From: Ramlibacter tataouinensis TTB310
GTDB lineage: Bacteria; Pseudomonadota; Gammaproteobacteria; Burkholderiales; Burkholderiaceae_C
Direction: 5' to 3'
Assembly (NCBI RefSeq): GCF_000215705.1
Contig: NC_015677.1
Location: 3,794,001-3,858,000 of the forward strand
Length of the DNA stretch: 64,000 nucleotides
The notes beneath the pieces are model-generated. The model saw only the letters and a program-made list of their open reading frames with translations. It was not told the origin of the DNA and searched no databases. The position numbers and the translations under genes were made by a program. Numbering within the stretch: the first letter of the stretch is position 1; each line of letters begins with the position of its first letter. Shown one piece after another: positions 43,403 to 52,435 of this stretch.

Positions 43403-44203
43403 ATGGAACCCGACCGCCTGTCCCTGGTGCGCTCCGCCTGCGCCCGCGCGATGCGACCCATCGTGCGGCTGGGGCTGGGCATGGGCCTGAAGCTGCCGCA
43501 CCTGGAGGAGATGCTCAAGGAGCTGCTGCTGGACGAGGGCGAGCGCCTGCTCAGGAGCCAGGGCGTGAAGCCCAACATCAGCCAGCTGGCCGTCACCACC
43601 GGCCTGAACCGCAAGCAGGTGACGGCCCGCGTGCGCGCGCTGATCGATCCGCTGCCGGCGACCGGGCTGTCGGCGGCCGCCCGCACCTTCACCTCCTGGC
43701 TGCAGCTGTCCGCGGACCGGCCTGAGCGGGCCCGCCTGCCCATCGCCTCGACCGGCGGCGGCGACTCGTTCCAGGAACTGGCCCGACAAGCCAGCCGTTC
43801 GGACGTGCACCACCGCGCGGTGCTGGACGAGCTGGTGCGGCTGGGCCTGTGCCGCGAGGCCGACGGCTTCGTGGAACTGGCCGCCGACGGTTTCGTGCCG
43901 ACCGCCGACCTCAAGACCACGCTGGCCTTCCTGGGCGACAACCTGCGCGACCACGCCTCTGCGGCCGTCACCAATGCCCTGGCCGGGCAGGCGCTGTTCC
44001 TGGAGCGCGCCGTGTTCGCCGATGGACTGGAGGCCGCCGATTGCGAGGCCACGCACCAGCTGGTGCGCCAGCGCTGGAACGGCCTGCACCACGAACTGGT
44101 GCAGTCGCTGACCCGGGCGGTGGACCGCAATGACGGCCAGGGCCCGCAGCGCATCCGCATCGGCATCTATCTGTACGCCGCCCCCAAGGACGAAACACCG
44201 TGA
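43403..44203 (+). CDS. DUF6502 protein, likely DNA-binding
   Basis: 266 residues. A helix-turn-helix-like stretch occurs at about 50-75 (GVKPNISQLAVTTGLNRKQV), followed by RVRALID, and a helical C-terminal domain. The family is uncharacterised; a regulator role is inferred. It is coupled to the following lipoprotein gene by a GTGA overlap, so both probably serve one process. No SD is visible; GTG 43400 is an alternative start. Confidence 0.75.
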   Translation: MEPDRLSLVRSACARAMRPIVRLGLGMGLKLPHLEEMLKELLLDEGERLLRSQGVKPNISQLAVTTGLNRKQVTARVRALIDPLPATGLSAAARTFTSWLQLSADRPERARLPIASTGGGDSFQELARQASRSDVHHRAVLDELVRLGLCREADGFVELAADGFVPTADLKTTLAFLGDNLRDHASAAVTNALAGQALFLERAVFADGLEAADCEATHQLVRQRWNGLHHELVQSLTRAVDRNDGQGPQRIRIGIYLYAAPKDETP

Positions 44204-45447
44204 TCGCGCGACCGCCTTTCCGTATCGGCTTGATGGCCGCCGTGCTGCTGCTGGCAAGTTGCGGCGGCGGCGGCACCGGGGTGGCTGGCGGGGGCGGCGG
44301 CGTCGGCTCTGGCGGCACCGGCGCCATGGCCTCCAACGTCACCGTGGGATCGGTCGAAGGGTTCGCCAGCATCATCGTCAACGGGATCCGATACAACGTC
44401 GATGCGGCCGACACCCGCCAGGTCGAGGACCCGGAGGGCCTGAAGTTCGGCATGACGGTGCGGGTCCAGGGGATGGTCGACGCCGGCGCAGCCACCGGCA
44501 CCGCCAGCAGCCTCGCCTCCACGCCCCAGGTGCGCGGCGCCGTGACCTCCGTCGACGCCGCCGGGGCCAGCTTCGTGGTGCTCGGCCTGCAGGTGCGGGT
44601 CAACGCCGCCACCGTCTACGAGGGCCTGGGCGGCCTGGGCGAGCTGGTGCCGCCGGCCACGGTGCAGGTCTACGGGCTGCCGGGCGAGGCCGGCCGGCTG
44701 CTGGCCACGCGGGTGGAGCGGGTGGCGCCGGGGGCCACGCGCGTGCTCACCGGCGCGGTGCAGGACCTGGACCGCCCGGCCCGCCGCTTCCGCCTGGGCG
44801 GCCGGTTGGTGGACTACCGGACCGCTACCTTCGACGCCGACCTGACGCCGGCCTCCCTGGACAACGGCACGCTGGTGCGTGTCGAGCTGCCGTCCAACGA
44901 CGGCGTCGGCGTGCTCGCGGCGCTGCGCGTGAGGCCATGGTATGCCGTGCCGCTGGCGGATGGCACCGCTCTCAGCCTGTCGGGTCCGGTCACCGACTAT
45001 GCCGGCCCCGGTGCGTTCAAGGTGCAGGGTGTGCGGGTGGACGCGAGCCAGGCGCGCATCAACGGCGGGCCGGCGTCTGCGCTGCGCGAAGGCGCCTACG
45101 TCGACGCGAGCGGGGTGTCGCGCAGTGGGGTGCTGGTGCCCGAGCGGTTGCGCATCCGCAGCGGCGACGACGAAGACGAGGACGACGATGAGGAGAACCG
45201 CGGCCGCGGGGAGGACGACGAGCAGGACCGCACCCGCTTCTCGGCCGAGGGGCGCATCAGCCAGTTCGAGGGGCTGCAGCGCTTCCGGGTCCAGGGCCAG
45301 TGGGTGGATGCCAGCGGCGCGTCGGTGCGTTTCCAGGGCGGCAGCGCTGCCGACCTGGCGCGTGGCCGCCGGGTCAGCGTGCGCGGGTCAGCGGTGCGGC
45401 AGGGGACGTTGCTGGCCGACAGCGTCCGCTTTGGCGGCGACGACTAG
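44200..45447 (+). CDS. DUF5666 lipoprotein with acidic insert
   Basis: 415 residues from GTG 44200. A lipobox LLASC puts the lipidated Cys at 21, followed by a Gly-rich tether. Repeated beta-barrel units of about 70 residues (DUF5666, OB-like: VTSVDAAGASFVVLGLQVRV, VQDLDRPARRFRLGGRLV, GPVTDYAGPGAFKVQGVRV, GRISQFEGLQRFRVQGQWV) are punctuated near residues 324-345 by a run of Asp/Glu/Arg that could bind divalent cations. Location: outer or inner membrane leaflet, periplasmic face. Function unknown; coupled to DUF6502. Confidence 0.85.
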   Translation: MIARPPFRIGLMAAVLLLASCGGGGTGVAGGGGGVGSGGTGAMASNVTVGSVEGFASIIVNGIRYNVDAADTRQVEDPEGLKFGMTVRVQGMVDAGAATGTASSLASTPQVRGAVTSVDAAGASFVVLGLQVRVNAATVYEGLGGLGELVPPATVQVYGLPGEAGRLLATRVERVAPGATRVLTGAVQDLDRPARRFRLGGRLVDYRTATFDADLTPASLDNGTLVRVELPSNDGVGVLAALRVRPWYAVPLADGTALSLSGPVTDYAGPGAFKVQGVRVDASQARINGGPASALREGAYVDASGVSRSGVLVPERLRIRSGDDEDEDDDEENRGRGEDDEQDRTRFSAEGRISQFEGLQRFRVQGQWVDASGASVRFQGGSAADLARGRRVSVRGSAVRQGTLLADSVRFGGDD

Positions 45448-45828
45448 CTCCTGCGGCACGGCAACGCGGCTGCGCTGGCGGCACAGCTGCAGCAGAGCCT
45501 GTATGGCTGCTTCGTGCTTGCCGCGCAGTTTCTCCAGCTGGGCGTCGTCGCCCGGACGCGTCGGATCGCCGGCCTGCACGGCCAGGTGGCGGCGCAGCAC
45601 CAGGATCTTGATGTCCAGGTGGTAGAGCGACAGCTCGCTCATCTCGCCCCGGCCGGTGGAGAAGGTCTGCTCCACCAGCAGCTGCACCAGCTGGAGCTGG
45701 GCATCGGCGCGCTGATACTTGGCGATGTCGGAGGGACTCTGGCACCAGTGGCGGAAGCTCTCCCCGTACGCCTCCAGGGCGTCGGTGAGCTGGTAGGCCA
45801 GCGAACGGACTCGGTGTTCTGCCAACAT
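45388..45828 (-). CDS. Conserved hypothetical helical protein
   Basis: 146 residues, helical and soluble (VRSLAYQLTDALEAYGESFRHW, YHLDIKILVLRRHLAVQ, KHEAAIQALLQLC). The start has a strong GGAGG 6 bases upstream. I do not recognise a domain; size and helical pattern suggest a small coiled protein. Its last 60 bases overlap the end of the DUF5666 gene on the other strand, so the C-terminal residues are constrained by both frames. Confidence 0.65.
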   Translation of the reverse strand: MLAEHRVRSLAYQLTDALEAYGESFRHWCQSPSDIAKYQRADAQLQLVQLLVEQTFSTGRGEMSELSLYHLDIKILVLRRHLAVQAGDPTRPGDDAQLEKLRGKHEAAIQALLQLCRQRSRVAVPQELVVAAKADAVGQQRPLPHR

Positions 45829-45959
45829 GGGCACCTCCTGACGGCTAAGTCGTTCCAGTCTGCCAAAGCGAGCTCAACGAATGGGAACTTTTCCCAGCCT
45901 AATTTGCGACCGGTTGTTTCAAAGGGGTAGCGCGCAACGGCTATCCTTGGCGCCCTCCC

Positions 45960-46934
45960 ATGGGTGAATTCCAGCTCATCGATCGCTATTTCAAACGCCG
46001 TGCGCTTCGCAGCCCGCTCGGGGTGGGCGACGATTGTGCGTTGCTGGCGCCGGCACCCGGAATGCAACTGGCTGTATCCAGCGACATGCTGTTGGAAGGC
46101 CACCACTTCCTGGCCACGGTGGACCCCGTACGGCTGGGCCACAAGGCGCTGGCGGTCAATCTCAGCGACTTGGCTGCCTGTGGCGCCCAGCCGCTGGCCT
46201 TCACCCTGGCACTGGCGCTGCCCCAGGCGGACGAGCGCTGGCTGGAGCCGTTTTCGCGCGGCCTGTTCGCCCTGGCGGACGCGCAGGGCTGCGAGTTGGT
46301 CGGCGGCGACACCACCCGCGGGCCGCTGAACATCTGCATCACCGTGTTCGGCGAGGTGCCGGCCGGTCAGGCCCTGCTGCGCTCGGGTGCGCGGGCCGGC
46401 GACGACCTGTGGGTCAGCGGCACGCTGGGCGATGCCCGGCTGGCGCTGGAGGTCTTCCGCGGGACGCTGTCGCTGCCGGAGCCGGTGTTCCAGTCGGCGC
46501 GGCTGCGGATGGAGCAGCCCGTGCCGCGCGTGGCGCTGGGCCAGGCACTGCGCGGGGTGGCCAGCGCCGCCATCGACGTCAGCGACGGACTGCTGGGCGA
46601 CCTCGGGCACATCCTGCGCCAGTCGGGGGTGGGGGCCACGATCGACGCCACCGCCGCCATGGATCTCCTGGCCGCCGGACCGGCTCTGCAGCAGTCCGGC
46701 GGGGGGCTGGACCAGGAGCTGCACCTCGGGTGCGTGCTGGCCGGCGGCGACGACTACGAGCTTGCATTCACCGCCCCCGCGGCCCGGCGCGACGCCGTGC
46801 AGGCCGCCGCGGCCCAGGCCGCCACGCCGGTCACGCGCATAGGCCGCATCGAGGCCGAGCCCGGCCTGCGGCTGGTGGACGGCCGCGGCCGCCCCATCGA
46901 GCGGCGCTACGGCTCCTTCGATCACTTCGCCTGA
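45960..46934 (+). CDS. thiL: Thiamine-monophosphate kinase
   Basis: 324 residues. The PurM-like fold has GVGDDCALL, SSDMLLEGHHF, NLSDLAACGAQPLAFTLALA, GGDTTRGPL and SDGLLGDLGHI. It phosphorylates thiamine-P to thiamine-PP. It is followed by a nuclease and pgpA on the same strand, a common thiL-pgpA-pncC order. Confidence 0.96.
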   Translation: MGEFQLIDRYFKRRALRSPLGVGDDCALLAPAPGMQLAVSSDMLLEGHHFLATVDPVRLGHKALAVNLSDLAACGAQPLAFTLALALPQADERWLEPFSRGLFALADAQGCELVGGDTTRGPLNICITVFGEVPAGQALLRSGARAGDDLWVSGTLGDARLALEVFRGTLSLPEPVFQSARLRMEQPVPRVALGQALRGVASAAIDVSDGLLGDLGHILRQSGVGATIDATAAMDLLAAGPALQQSGGGLDQELHLGCVLAGGDDYELAFTAPAARRDAVQAAAAQAATPVTRIGRIEAEPGLRLVDGRGRPIERRYGSFDHFA

Positions 46935-46941
46935 GCTGTAC

Positions 46942-47463
46942 ATGCGCGGCATCCTCCGGCTGGCCGGCCTGTGGGCCGCCCTCGCGCTGGCGCCCGCCCT
47001 GGGGGCCGACTTCTCCGGCGTGGTCACGCGGGTAACGGACGGCGACACCCTGTGGGTGCGGCCGGCCGCGGGCGGCAGGCCGCGCGAGGTGCGGCTGCAG
47101 GGGCTGGACGCGCCGGAGATCTGCCAGGCCCACGGCCCGCGGGCCCGCGCGGCGCTGGCGGCACGGCTGCAGGGCCGGCGCGTGCAGGTGCGCATCCGGG
47201 CGCGGGATGACTATGGTCGCTGGCTGTCCCGCGTGGCCACCCCCGACGATCCGGACGTGGGCGCGTGGATGGTGGTGCAAGGCCATGCCTGGTCCTACCG
47301 CTTCCGGGACAGCCGCGGCCCTTACGCAGCCCTGGAAGACCGGGCCCGCCAGGCGCGCCGCGGCCTGTGGGCGCAGGCGGCACCGCTGGAGCCGCGGGAG
47401 TTCCGTCGGCGGCACGGCAGCTGCGGCGGCGCCGGCCAGCCCGGCACGCGCCCGAACCGCTAA
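46942..47463 (+). CDS. Thermonuclease (SNase-like) family exported protein
   Basis: 173 residues. A signal peptide (MRGILRLAGLWAALALAPALGA) is followed by an SNase OB-fold domain: VTRVTDGDTLWV, RLQGLDAPEICQAHGP and YGRWLSRV, with the catalytic Arg/Glu/Arg positions plausible. It probably cleaves nucleic acid in the periplasm or outside. It starts 7 bases after thiL. Confidence 0.85.
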   Translation: MRGILRLAGLWAALALAPALGADFSGVVTRVTDGDTLWVRPAAGGRPREVRLQGLDAPEICQAHGPRARAALAARLQGRRVQVRIRARDDYGRWLSRVATPDDPDVGAWMVVQGHAWSYRFRDSRGPYAALEDRARQARRGLWAQAAPLEPREFRRRHGSCGGAGQPGTRPNR

Positions 47464-47536
47464 GCGCTCCCGGTCTCGCATGCGCGGCATGCCTGGCGAC
47501 CCGATGGCGCGCATCGCGGCTGGTTACCATCGACCC

Positions 47537-47593
47537 ATGCGCGATCCAGCCTTCGATCCCCTGCACCTGTCGGCCCGGGTGGCGGCCGCATGA
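47537..47593 (+). CDS. 18-residue upstream ORF overlapping pgpA
   Basis: An ATG-TGA ORF (MRDPAFDPLHLSARVAAA) ends in ATGA, overlapping the pgpA start codon. TACCAT lies 6 bases before its ATG and no SD is present, so it may be read on a leaderless mRNA and pass ribosomes to pgpA, whose own SD is poor. It could instead be fortuitous. Confidence 0.4.
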   Translation: MRDPAFDPLHLSARVAAA

Positions 47594-48129
47594 GCGTCGC
47601 TGCGCCGTCCGAGGCGCCCGCGGCCAAGCGGCCCACCGTGCGCTTCGCGTTCTCGCATCCGGCGCATGCCATTGCCCTGGGCTTCGGCATCGGCCTGTCG
47701 CCCTGGGCACCCGGCACCGCGGGCACGCTGTGGGCCTGGCTCAGTTTTGCGGCCCTGCAGGCCTGGCTGCCGGTGGCCGCCATCGGCTGGCTGCTGCTGG
47801 CCTCGCTGGTGGTGGGCTGGTGGGCCTGCTCGGTCACGGCCCGGCACATGAACCTGGCGGACCCGGGCAATATCGTGTGGGACGAGATCGTCTCGTTCTG
47901 GCTGGTGCTGTGGCTGCTCATGCCGGCAGGGCTGGGCACCCAGGTCGCGGCCTTCGTGCTGTTCCGTTTCTTCGACGCCGCCAAGCCCGGACCGGTGGGC
48001 TGGGCCGACCGCCTGTTCCACGGCCATGGCTGGCGCGGCGGCCTGGGCGTGCTGCTGGACGATCTGGTGGCGGCGCTTTGCACCTTGCTGGCGATCGCCG
48101 CCTGGCGGTTTGCCTGGAGATTCATTTGA
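47590..48129 (+). CDS. pgpA: Phosphatidylglycerophosphatase A
   Basis: 179 residues with about four membrane segments. The catalytic motifs IVWDEIVSFW and FRFFDAAKPGPVGWAD are intact; it converts PG-phosphate to phosphatidylglycerol. pncC begins within its stop codon. Confidence 0.95.
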   Translation: MSVAAPSEAPAAKRPTVRFAFSHPAHAIALGFGIGLSPWAPGTAGTLWAWLSFAALQAWLPVAAIGWLLLASLVVGWWACSVTARHMNLADPGNIVWDEIVSFWLVLWLLMPAGLGTQVAAFVLFRFFDAAKPGPVGWADRLFHGHGWRGGLGVLLDDLVAALCTLLAIAAWRFAWRFI

Positions 48130-48647
48130 GCGATCCGGTCCCACCCCGACCCGAACTGGAGACCGCCGTCGCCTGCGGGCTGCTGGCCGATCTGCTGGCG
48201 CGCAGGCGCTGGATGCTGGCCACCGCCGAGAGCTGCACCGGCGGCCTGATCGCCGCGGCCTGCACCGACCGTGCCGGCTCCAGCGAGTGGTTCGAGCGGG
48301 GCTTCGTCACCTACTCCAATGCCGCCAAGACCGAACTGCTGGGGGTGCATGCCGGCCTGATCGAGGCCCATGGCGCCGTCAGCGAAGTGGTGGCGCGCGC
48401 CATGGCCGCCGGCGCGGCACGCCGCTCGCGCGCGCTGGTGAGCGTGGCGGTCACCGGCGTGGCCGGACCCGGCGGCGGCAGCGCGGACAAGCCGGTGGGC
48501 ACGGTATGGTTCGCCTTCATGGTGGATGGCCAGCTCACCAGCGAGGTGCTGCGCTTCGACGGCGACCGCGCCGCGGTACGCGCCGCCGCCGTGCGGCACG
48601 CGCTGAACCGGCTGCTGGCCCTGCTCAGCCCCGCGCCAGCCGCCTGA
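48126..48647 (+). CDS. pncC: CinA-type nicotinamide-nucleotide amidohydrolase
   Basis: 173 residues, the C-terminal CinA domain as a stand-alone protein: TAESCTGGLIAA, TYSNAAKTELLGV, AVTGVAGPGGGSADKPVGTVW. It deamidates NMN in NAD recycling. It starts at TTG 48126, overlapping the pgpA stop; no other start gives a complete N-terminus. Confidence 0.93.
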   Translation: MSDPVPPRPELETAVACGLLADLLARRRWMLATAESCTGGLIAAACTDRAGSSEWFERGFVTYSNAAKTELLGVHAGLIEAHGAVSEVVARAMAAGAARRSRALVSVAVTGVAGPGGGSADKPVGTVWFAFMVDGQLTSEVLRFDGDRAAVRAAAVRHALNRLLALLSPAPAA

Positions 48648-48653
48648 ACCGCC

Positions 48654-49004
48654 TTACATCGACATACCCAGCCGCGACAGCACGGCCAGCAGCGCGGCAT
48701 AGGCCAGCACCGTCGCCGCGCAGGCGGCCGCCAGGCCGGGCCAGAAGCCCCAGCCGGCGCGCAGCAGCAGGGGCAGCACCACGAACAGCACCAGCGAGGG
48801 CAGCACCAGCCAGCCGATGCCCGCGGCCAGCTGCGCCACCTGCTCGCCGCTGCCGCCTTCCAGGTGCAGCCAGACCAGGGCCAGCAGCGAGGTCAGCGGC
48901 AGCGATGCCAGCGCCGCGGCCAGCAGCGAGCTGCGCCGCGCGAGCTCGCTCACGGCCACGATCACCGCGGCGGAAAGCGCGACCTTGAAAACGTACTGCC
49001 ACAT
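48654..49004 (-). CDS. DUF3147 membrane protein
   Basis: 116 residues with four hydrophobic spans (MWQYVFKVALSAAVIVAVSE, SLLAAALASLPLTSLLALVW, IGWLVLPSLVLFVVLPLLL, GLAAACAATVLAYAALLAVL), matching DUF3147. Function unknown. GAGACT lies 7 bases before the ATG and no SD is seen. It is convergent with pncC. Confidence 0.85.
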   Translation of the reverse strand: MWQYVFKVALSAAVIVAVSELARRSSLLAAALASLPLTSLLALVWLHLEGGSGEQVAQLAAGIGWLVLPSLVLFVVLPLLLRAGWGFWPGLAAACAATVLAYAALLAVLSRLGMSM

Positions 49005-49037
49005 GGGCCCGAGTCTCGCAGCAAAGGCGCCGCGCCC

Positions 49038-49502
49038 TCAGGCCGCGGGCAGCCGCAAGGTCATGAACACGCTGTTGGGGTCTTCGACGTAGTCGCCGAA
49101 GGGCGCGCAGCCCAGGAAGCCGAAGCGCTGGTACAGGCGCCGCGCCGGCGCGAAGGCCGGCTGCGACCCCGTCTCCAGGCTCAGGCGCTCGTACGAGCGG
49201 CGACGAGCCTTGGTGATCAGGTGCTCCAGCAGGGCGGCCGCCACGCCGCGCCCGCGGTGCGCCGCCACGGTGCGCATGGACTTCACCTCGCCATGCCGCG
49301 GCGACAGTTCGCGCAGCGCGCCGCAGCCCAGGAGTTCGCCCGGGGACCAGGCGGTCCAGAAGGTGACGTCGGGGCGGCGCAGCTTGGCGATGTCCAGCGC
49401 GTGCACGCTCTGCGGCGGCGAGACCTCGTGCATGTGGCGCAGGTGCTCCTCGAGCAGCGCCCGGATCTCGGGGCCGGCAAGGTCATCGACACGGATTTGC
49501 AT
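49038..49502 (-). CDS. GNAT family N-acetyltransferase
   Basis: 154 residues. The acetyl-CoA motif is HRGRGVAAALLEHLITKAR preceded by KSMRTVAA, with the C-terminal RLYQRFGFLGCAPFGDY. It resembles PhnO/YsnE-like small-molecule acetyltransferases; the substrate is unknown. Its start lies just past the terminator of the rplQ/tRNA-fMet transcript. Confidence 0.9.
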   Translation of the reverse strand: MQIRVDDLAGPEIRALLEEHLRHMHEVSPPQSVHALDIAKLRRPDVTFWTAWSPGELLGCGALRELSPRHGEVKSMRTVAAHRGRGVAAALLEHLITKARRRSYERLSLETGSQPAFAPARRLYQRFGFLGCAPFGDYVEDPNSVFMTLRLPAA

Positions 49503-49510
49503 GGCGGTCC

Positions 49511-49538
49511 AAACAAAAACGCCCACGGATGTGGGCGT
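49511..49538 (-). terminator. Rho-independent terminator of the alpha operon/tRNA-fMet
   Basis: ACGCCCAC and GTGGGCGT (8-bp stem, loop GGAT) are followed on the minus strand by TTTTTGTTT. It lies 8 bases after the CCA end of tRNA-fMet. Confidence 0.88.
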
Positions 49539-49546
49539 CTCGATGT

Positions 49547-49623
<77 letters not shown>

Positions 49624-49642
49624 TCAGAAGAGAAATTATAGG

Positions 49643-50047
49643 TTATTCGGCAGCCGTTTGCTCGGTGTCGGCGGTGGTTTCCGTCGGCTCGGGACGGTCC
49701 ACCAGTTCCACCAGGGCCATGGGCGCGTTGTCGCCCACGCGGAAGCCCATCTTCAGGATGCGCGTGTAGCCGCCCGGGCGCGCCTTGTAGCGCGGGCCGA
49801 GCTCGGTGAACAGCTTGGCGACGATGTCGCGGTCGCGCAGGCGGTCGAACGCCAGGCGCTTGTTGGCCAGCGTCGGCTCCTTGGCCAGGGTGATCATGGG
49901 CTCGACCACGCGGCGCAGTTCCTTCGCCTTGGGGACGGTGGTCTTGATGGCCTCGTGCTGGAGCAGCGAGTTCATCATGTTGCGCAGCATCGCGAGGCGG
50001 TGCTCGCTGGTGCGGTTCAGTTTACGAAGGCCGTGGCCGTGACGCAT
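49643..50047 (-). CDS. rplQ: 50S ribosomal protein L17
   Basis: 134 residues. [20 protein letters not shown] is the standard N-terminus; the C-terminal tail ([12 protein letters not shown]) is an acidic extension often seen in beta-proteobacteria. Last protein gene of the alpha operon. Confidence 0.97.
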   Translation of the reverse strand: MRHGHGLRKLNRTSEHRLAMLRNMMNSLLQHEAIKTTVPKAKELRRVVEPMITLAKEPTLANKRLAFDRLRDRDIVAKLFTELGPRYKARPGGYTRILKMGFRVGDNAPMALVELVDRPEPTETTADTEQTAAE

Positions 50048-50120
50048 GGTGCTTTCCTTTCCTTATCGATCACCCGGCCGGATCAGGTACCGGGCGTTGC
50101 ACGTTCTGTTGACGGATTCA

Positions 50121-50143
50121 ACAAGGCTGCTGTGCAGCCTTGT
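50121..50143 (-). repeat. 10-bp hairpin in the rpoA-rplQ gap
   Basis: ACAAGGCTGC (50121-50130) and GCAGCCTTGT (50134-50143) pair perfectly around TGT, 2 bases after the rpoA stop, without a U-tract. Probably a 3'-end-protecting or attenuating RNA hairpin. Confidence 0.6.
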
Positions 50144-50145
50144 CC

Positions 50146-51135
50146 TTAACGCTTATCGAGGCCGGCCGGGGGCCAGCTCTCGAGTTTCATGCCCAGCGTG
50201 AGGCCACGCGAGGCGAGGACTTCCTTGATCTCGTTGAGCGACTTGCGGCCCAGGTTGGGGGTCTTGAGCAGCTCGTTCTCGGTGCGCTGGATCAGGTCGC
50301 CGATGTAGTAGATGTTCTCGGCCTTCAGGCAGTTGGCCGAGCGCACCGTCAGCTCGAGCTCGTCGACCGGGCGCAGCAGGATCGGGTCGAACTGCTGCGA
50401 GCTGCGCTGCACCGGCGCGTCGAAGGCCGCCAGCTCGCTGCCCTCCAGCTGCGCGAACACCGCCAGCTGCTCGACCAGGATCTTGGCGGAGGCGCGCACC
50501 GCGTCCTCGGCGGTGATGGCGCCGTTGGTCTCGATCTCCACCACCAGCTTGTCCAGGTCGGTGCGCTGCTCGACGCGGGCGCTCTCGACCGTATAGCTCA
50601 CCCGCTTGACCGGCGAGAACGAAGCGTCCAGCACGATGCGGCCGATCGACTTGGTCGGCTCGTCGGCGTAACGGCGCATGGTGCCGGGCACGTAGCCGCG
50701 GCCCTTCTCGACCTTGATCTGCATGTCGATCTTGCCGCCTTGCGACAGGTGGGCGATCACATGGTCGGGGTTGATGATCTCGACGTCGTGCGGCGTCTGG
50801 ATGTCGGCGGCCGTGACCACGCCTTCGCCGTCCTTGCGCAGCGACAGGGTGACCTCGTCGCGGTTGTGCAGCTTGAAGACCACGCCCTTTAGGTTCAGCA
50901 GGATGCTGACCACGTCTTCCTGGACGCCGTCGATGGACGAGTACTCGTGAAGCACACCGGCGATGGTGACTTCGGTTGCCGCATACCCGACCATCGAGGA
51001 CAGCAGCACGCGGCGCAGGGCGTTGCCCAGCGTGTGGCCGTAGCCGCGCTCAAACGGCTCCAGCGTCACCTTGGCGCGGTTCGTGCCAAGCTGTTCCACG
51101 TTGATGGCTTTGGGTTTCAGCAGGTTGGTTTGCAT
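50146..51135 (-). CDS. rpoA: DNA-directed RNA polymerase subunit alpha
   Basis: 329 residues. The N-terminal assembly domain ([21 protein letters not shown]) and the C-terminal DNA/activator-binding domain ([38 protein letters not shown]) are complete. Within the alpha operon after rpsD. Confidence 0.98.
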   Translation of the reverse strand: MQTNLLKPKAINVEQLGTNRAKVTLEPFERGYGHTLGNALRRVLLSSMVGYAATEVTIAGVLHEYSSIDGVQEDVVSILLNLKGVVFKLHNRDEVTLSLRKDGEGVVTAADIQTPHDVEIINPDHVIAHLSQGGKIDMQIKVEKGRGYVPGTMRRYADEPTKSIGRIVLDASFSPVKRVSYTVESARVEQRTDLDKLVVEIETNGAITAEDAVRASAKILVEQLAVFAQLEGSELAAFDAPVQRSSQQFDPILLRPVDELELTVRSANCLKAENIYYIGDLIQRTENELLKTPNLGRKSLNEIKEVLASRGLTLGMKLESWPPAGLDKR

Positions 51136-51214
51136 GCAGGACTTCCTCTCAATACCCCCGGCTCGTTACACCGGTAAGGCTGGGGCCCGCTCGGGATGCC
51201 TCCCGGCGGGAACT

Positions 51215-51252
51215 AAAAAAAACCGGCGGACGAGGCTGCGACAGCAGCCTCG
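51215..51252 (-). terminator. Terminator-like hairpin with T-tract between rpsD and rpoA
   Basis: CGAGGCTGC and GCAGCCTCG (51231-51239/51244-51252) form a 9-bp stem; on the minus strand the run TTTTTTTT follows 8 bases later. It sits in the 135-base rpsD-rpoA gap and probably sets partial termination or processing before rpoA. Confidence 0.55.
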
Positions 51253-51270
51253 TTATCCTCCGTAACTCGT

Positions 51271-51894
51271 TTAACGCGAGTACAGTTCCACGATCAGCGC
51301 TTCCTTGATGTCGGCGCCGAATTCATCGCGGTCGGGGACCTTCTTGAAGGTGCCCTCGGCCTTGTCGGCATTGACCTCCACCCACGCGGGCAGGCCGACC
51401 TGCTGGGCCAGCTGCAGCGCCTCGACCACGCGGTTCTGCTTCTTGGACTTGTCGCGCACCGCGATCACGTCGCCGGTCTTGACCATGTAGGACGGGATGT
51501 TCACCGCCTGGCCGTTGACCGTGATGGCCTTGTGCGAGACCAGCTGGCGCGCCTCGGCGCGGGTCGAGCCGAAGCCCATGCGGTAGACCACGTTGTCCAG
51601 GCGGGACTCGAGCAGCAACAGCAGGTTGGCGCCGGAGTTGCCCTTGCGGCGGGCGGCTTCCTCGAAGTAGCGGCGGAACTGCTTCTCCAGCACGCCGTAC
51701 ATGCGCTTGACCTTCTGCTTCTCGCGCAGCTGCAGGCCGAAGTCGGAGGTGCGCTGGCCCGACGTGCGGCCATGCTGGCCGGGCTTGGAGTCGAACTTGG
51801 CCTTGTCGCTGATGGAGCGGCGTGCGCTCTTGAGGAACAGGTCCGTGCCTTCGCGGCGGGAGAGTTTGGCCTTGGGGCCGAGGTAACGTGCCAC
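51271..51894 (-). CDS. rpsD: 30S ribosomal protein S4
   Basis: 207 residues. [20 protein letters not shown] and the S4 RNA-binding fold ([30 protein letters not shown], given here in part) are intact; the zinc-binding Cys cluster of some S4 proteins is absent. Binds 16S rRNA early and is the usual operon repressor. Confidence 0.97.
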   Translation of the reverse strand: MARYLGPKAKLSRREGTDLFLKSARRSISDKAKFDSKPGQHGRTSGQRTSDFGLQLREKQKVKRMYGVLEKQFRRYFEEAARRKGNSGANLLLLLESRLDNVVYRMGFGSTRAEARQLVSHKAITVNGQAVNIPSYMVKTGDVIAVRDKSKKQNRVVEALQLAQQVGLPAWVEVNADKAEGTFKKVPDRDEFGADIKEALIVELYSR

Positions 51895-51977
51895 TTGTCT
51901 TTCCTTGGTTCATCTGCCGCGGCCATTCACCGCGGGAGCCATCGGCGAGCAGCCGATGGCGGTGGGCTTACTGAAGG

Positions 51978-52004
51978 ACAAGGCGTGCCGAAGGCATGCC
52001 TTGT
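51978..52004 (-). repeat. 12-bp hairpin in the rpsK-rpsD gap
   Basis: ACAAGGCGTGCC and GGCATGCCTTGT pair with one mismatch around GAA, in the 118-base gap. It shares its ACAAGGC end with the rpoA-rplQ hairpin. Candidate regulatory or processing hairpin, possibly part of the S4 control site. Confidence 0.5.
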
Positions 52005-52012
52005 TTTCACCT

Positions 52013-52417
52013 TTAGATCCTCCGGCGCTTCTGCGGACGGCAGCCGTTGTGCGGCACCGGCGTCACGTCGGCGATCGAAGTGATGCGGATGCCCAGCGCG
52101 GCCAGCGCGCGCACCGAGGACTCGCGACCCGGGCCGGGACCCTTGATCTCGACGTCCAGGTTCTTGATGCCCTGCTCGATCGCGGCACGGCCGGCCACTT
52201 CCGATGCGACCTGGGCGGCGAACGGCGTGGACTTGCGCGAGCCCTTGAAGCCCTGGCCACCCGAGGACGCCCAGCTCAGGGCGTTGCCCTGGCGGTCGGT
52301 GATGGTGATGATGGTGTTGTTGAAGGACGCGTGCACGTGGCAGACGCCGTCCGACACGTTCTTGCGAACCTTCTTGCGCACGCGCTGCGCGGCGTTGTTG
52401 GCGGGAGCTTTAGCCAT
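52013..52417 (-). CDS. rpsK: 30S ribosomal protein S11
   Basis: 134 residues. [39 protein letters not shown] and the C-terminal [15 protein letters not shown] are invariant. Platform protein of the 30S subunit. Confidence 0.97.
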   Translation of the reverse strand: MAKAPANNAAQRVRKKVRKNVSDGVCHVHASFNNTIITITDRQGNALSWASSGGQGFKGSRKSTPFAAQVASEVAGRAAIEQGIKNLDVEIKGPGPGRESSVRALAALGIRITSIADVTPVPHNGCRPQKRRRI

Positions 52418-52435
52418 GTCGAATCCTTTTCCCGT

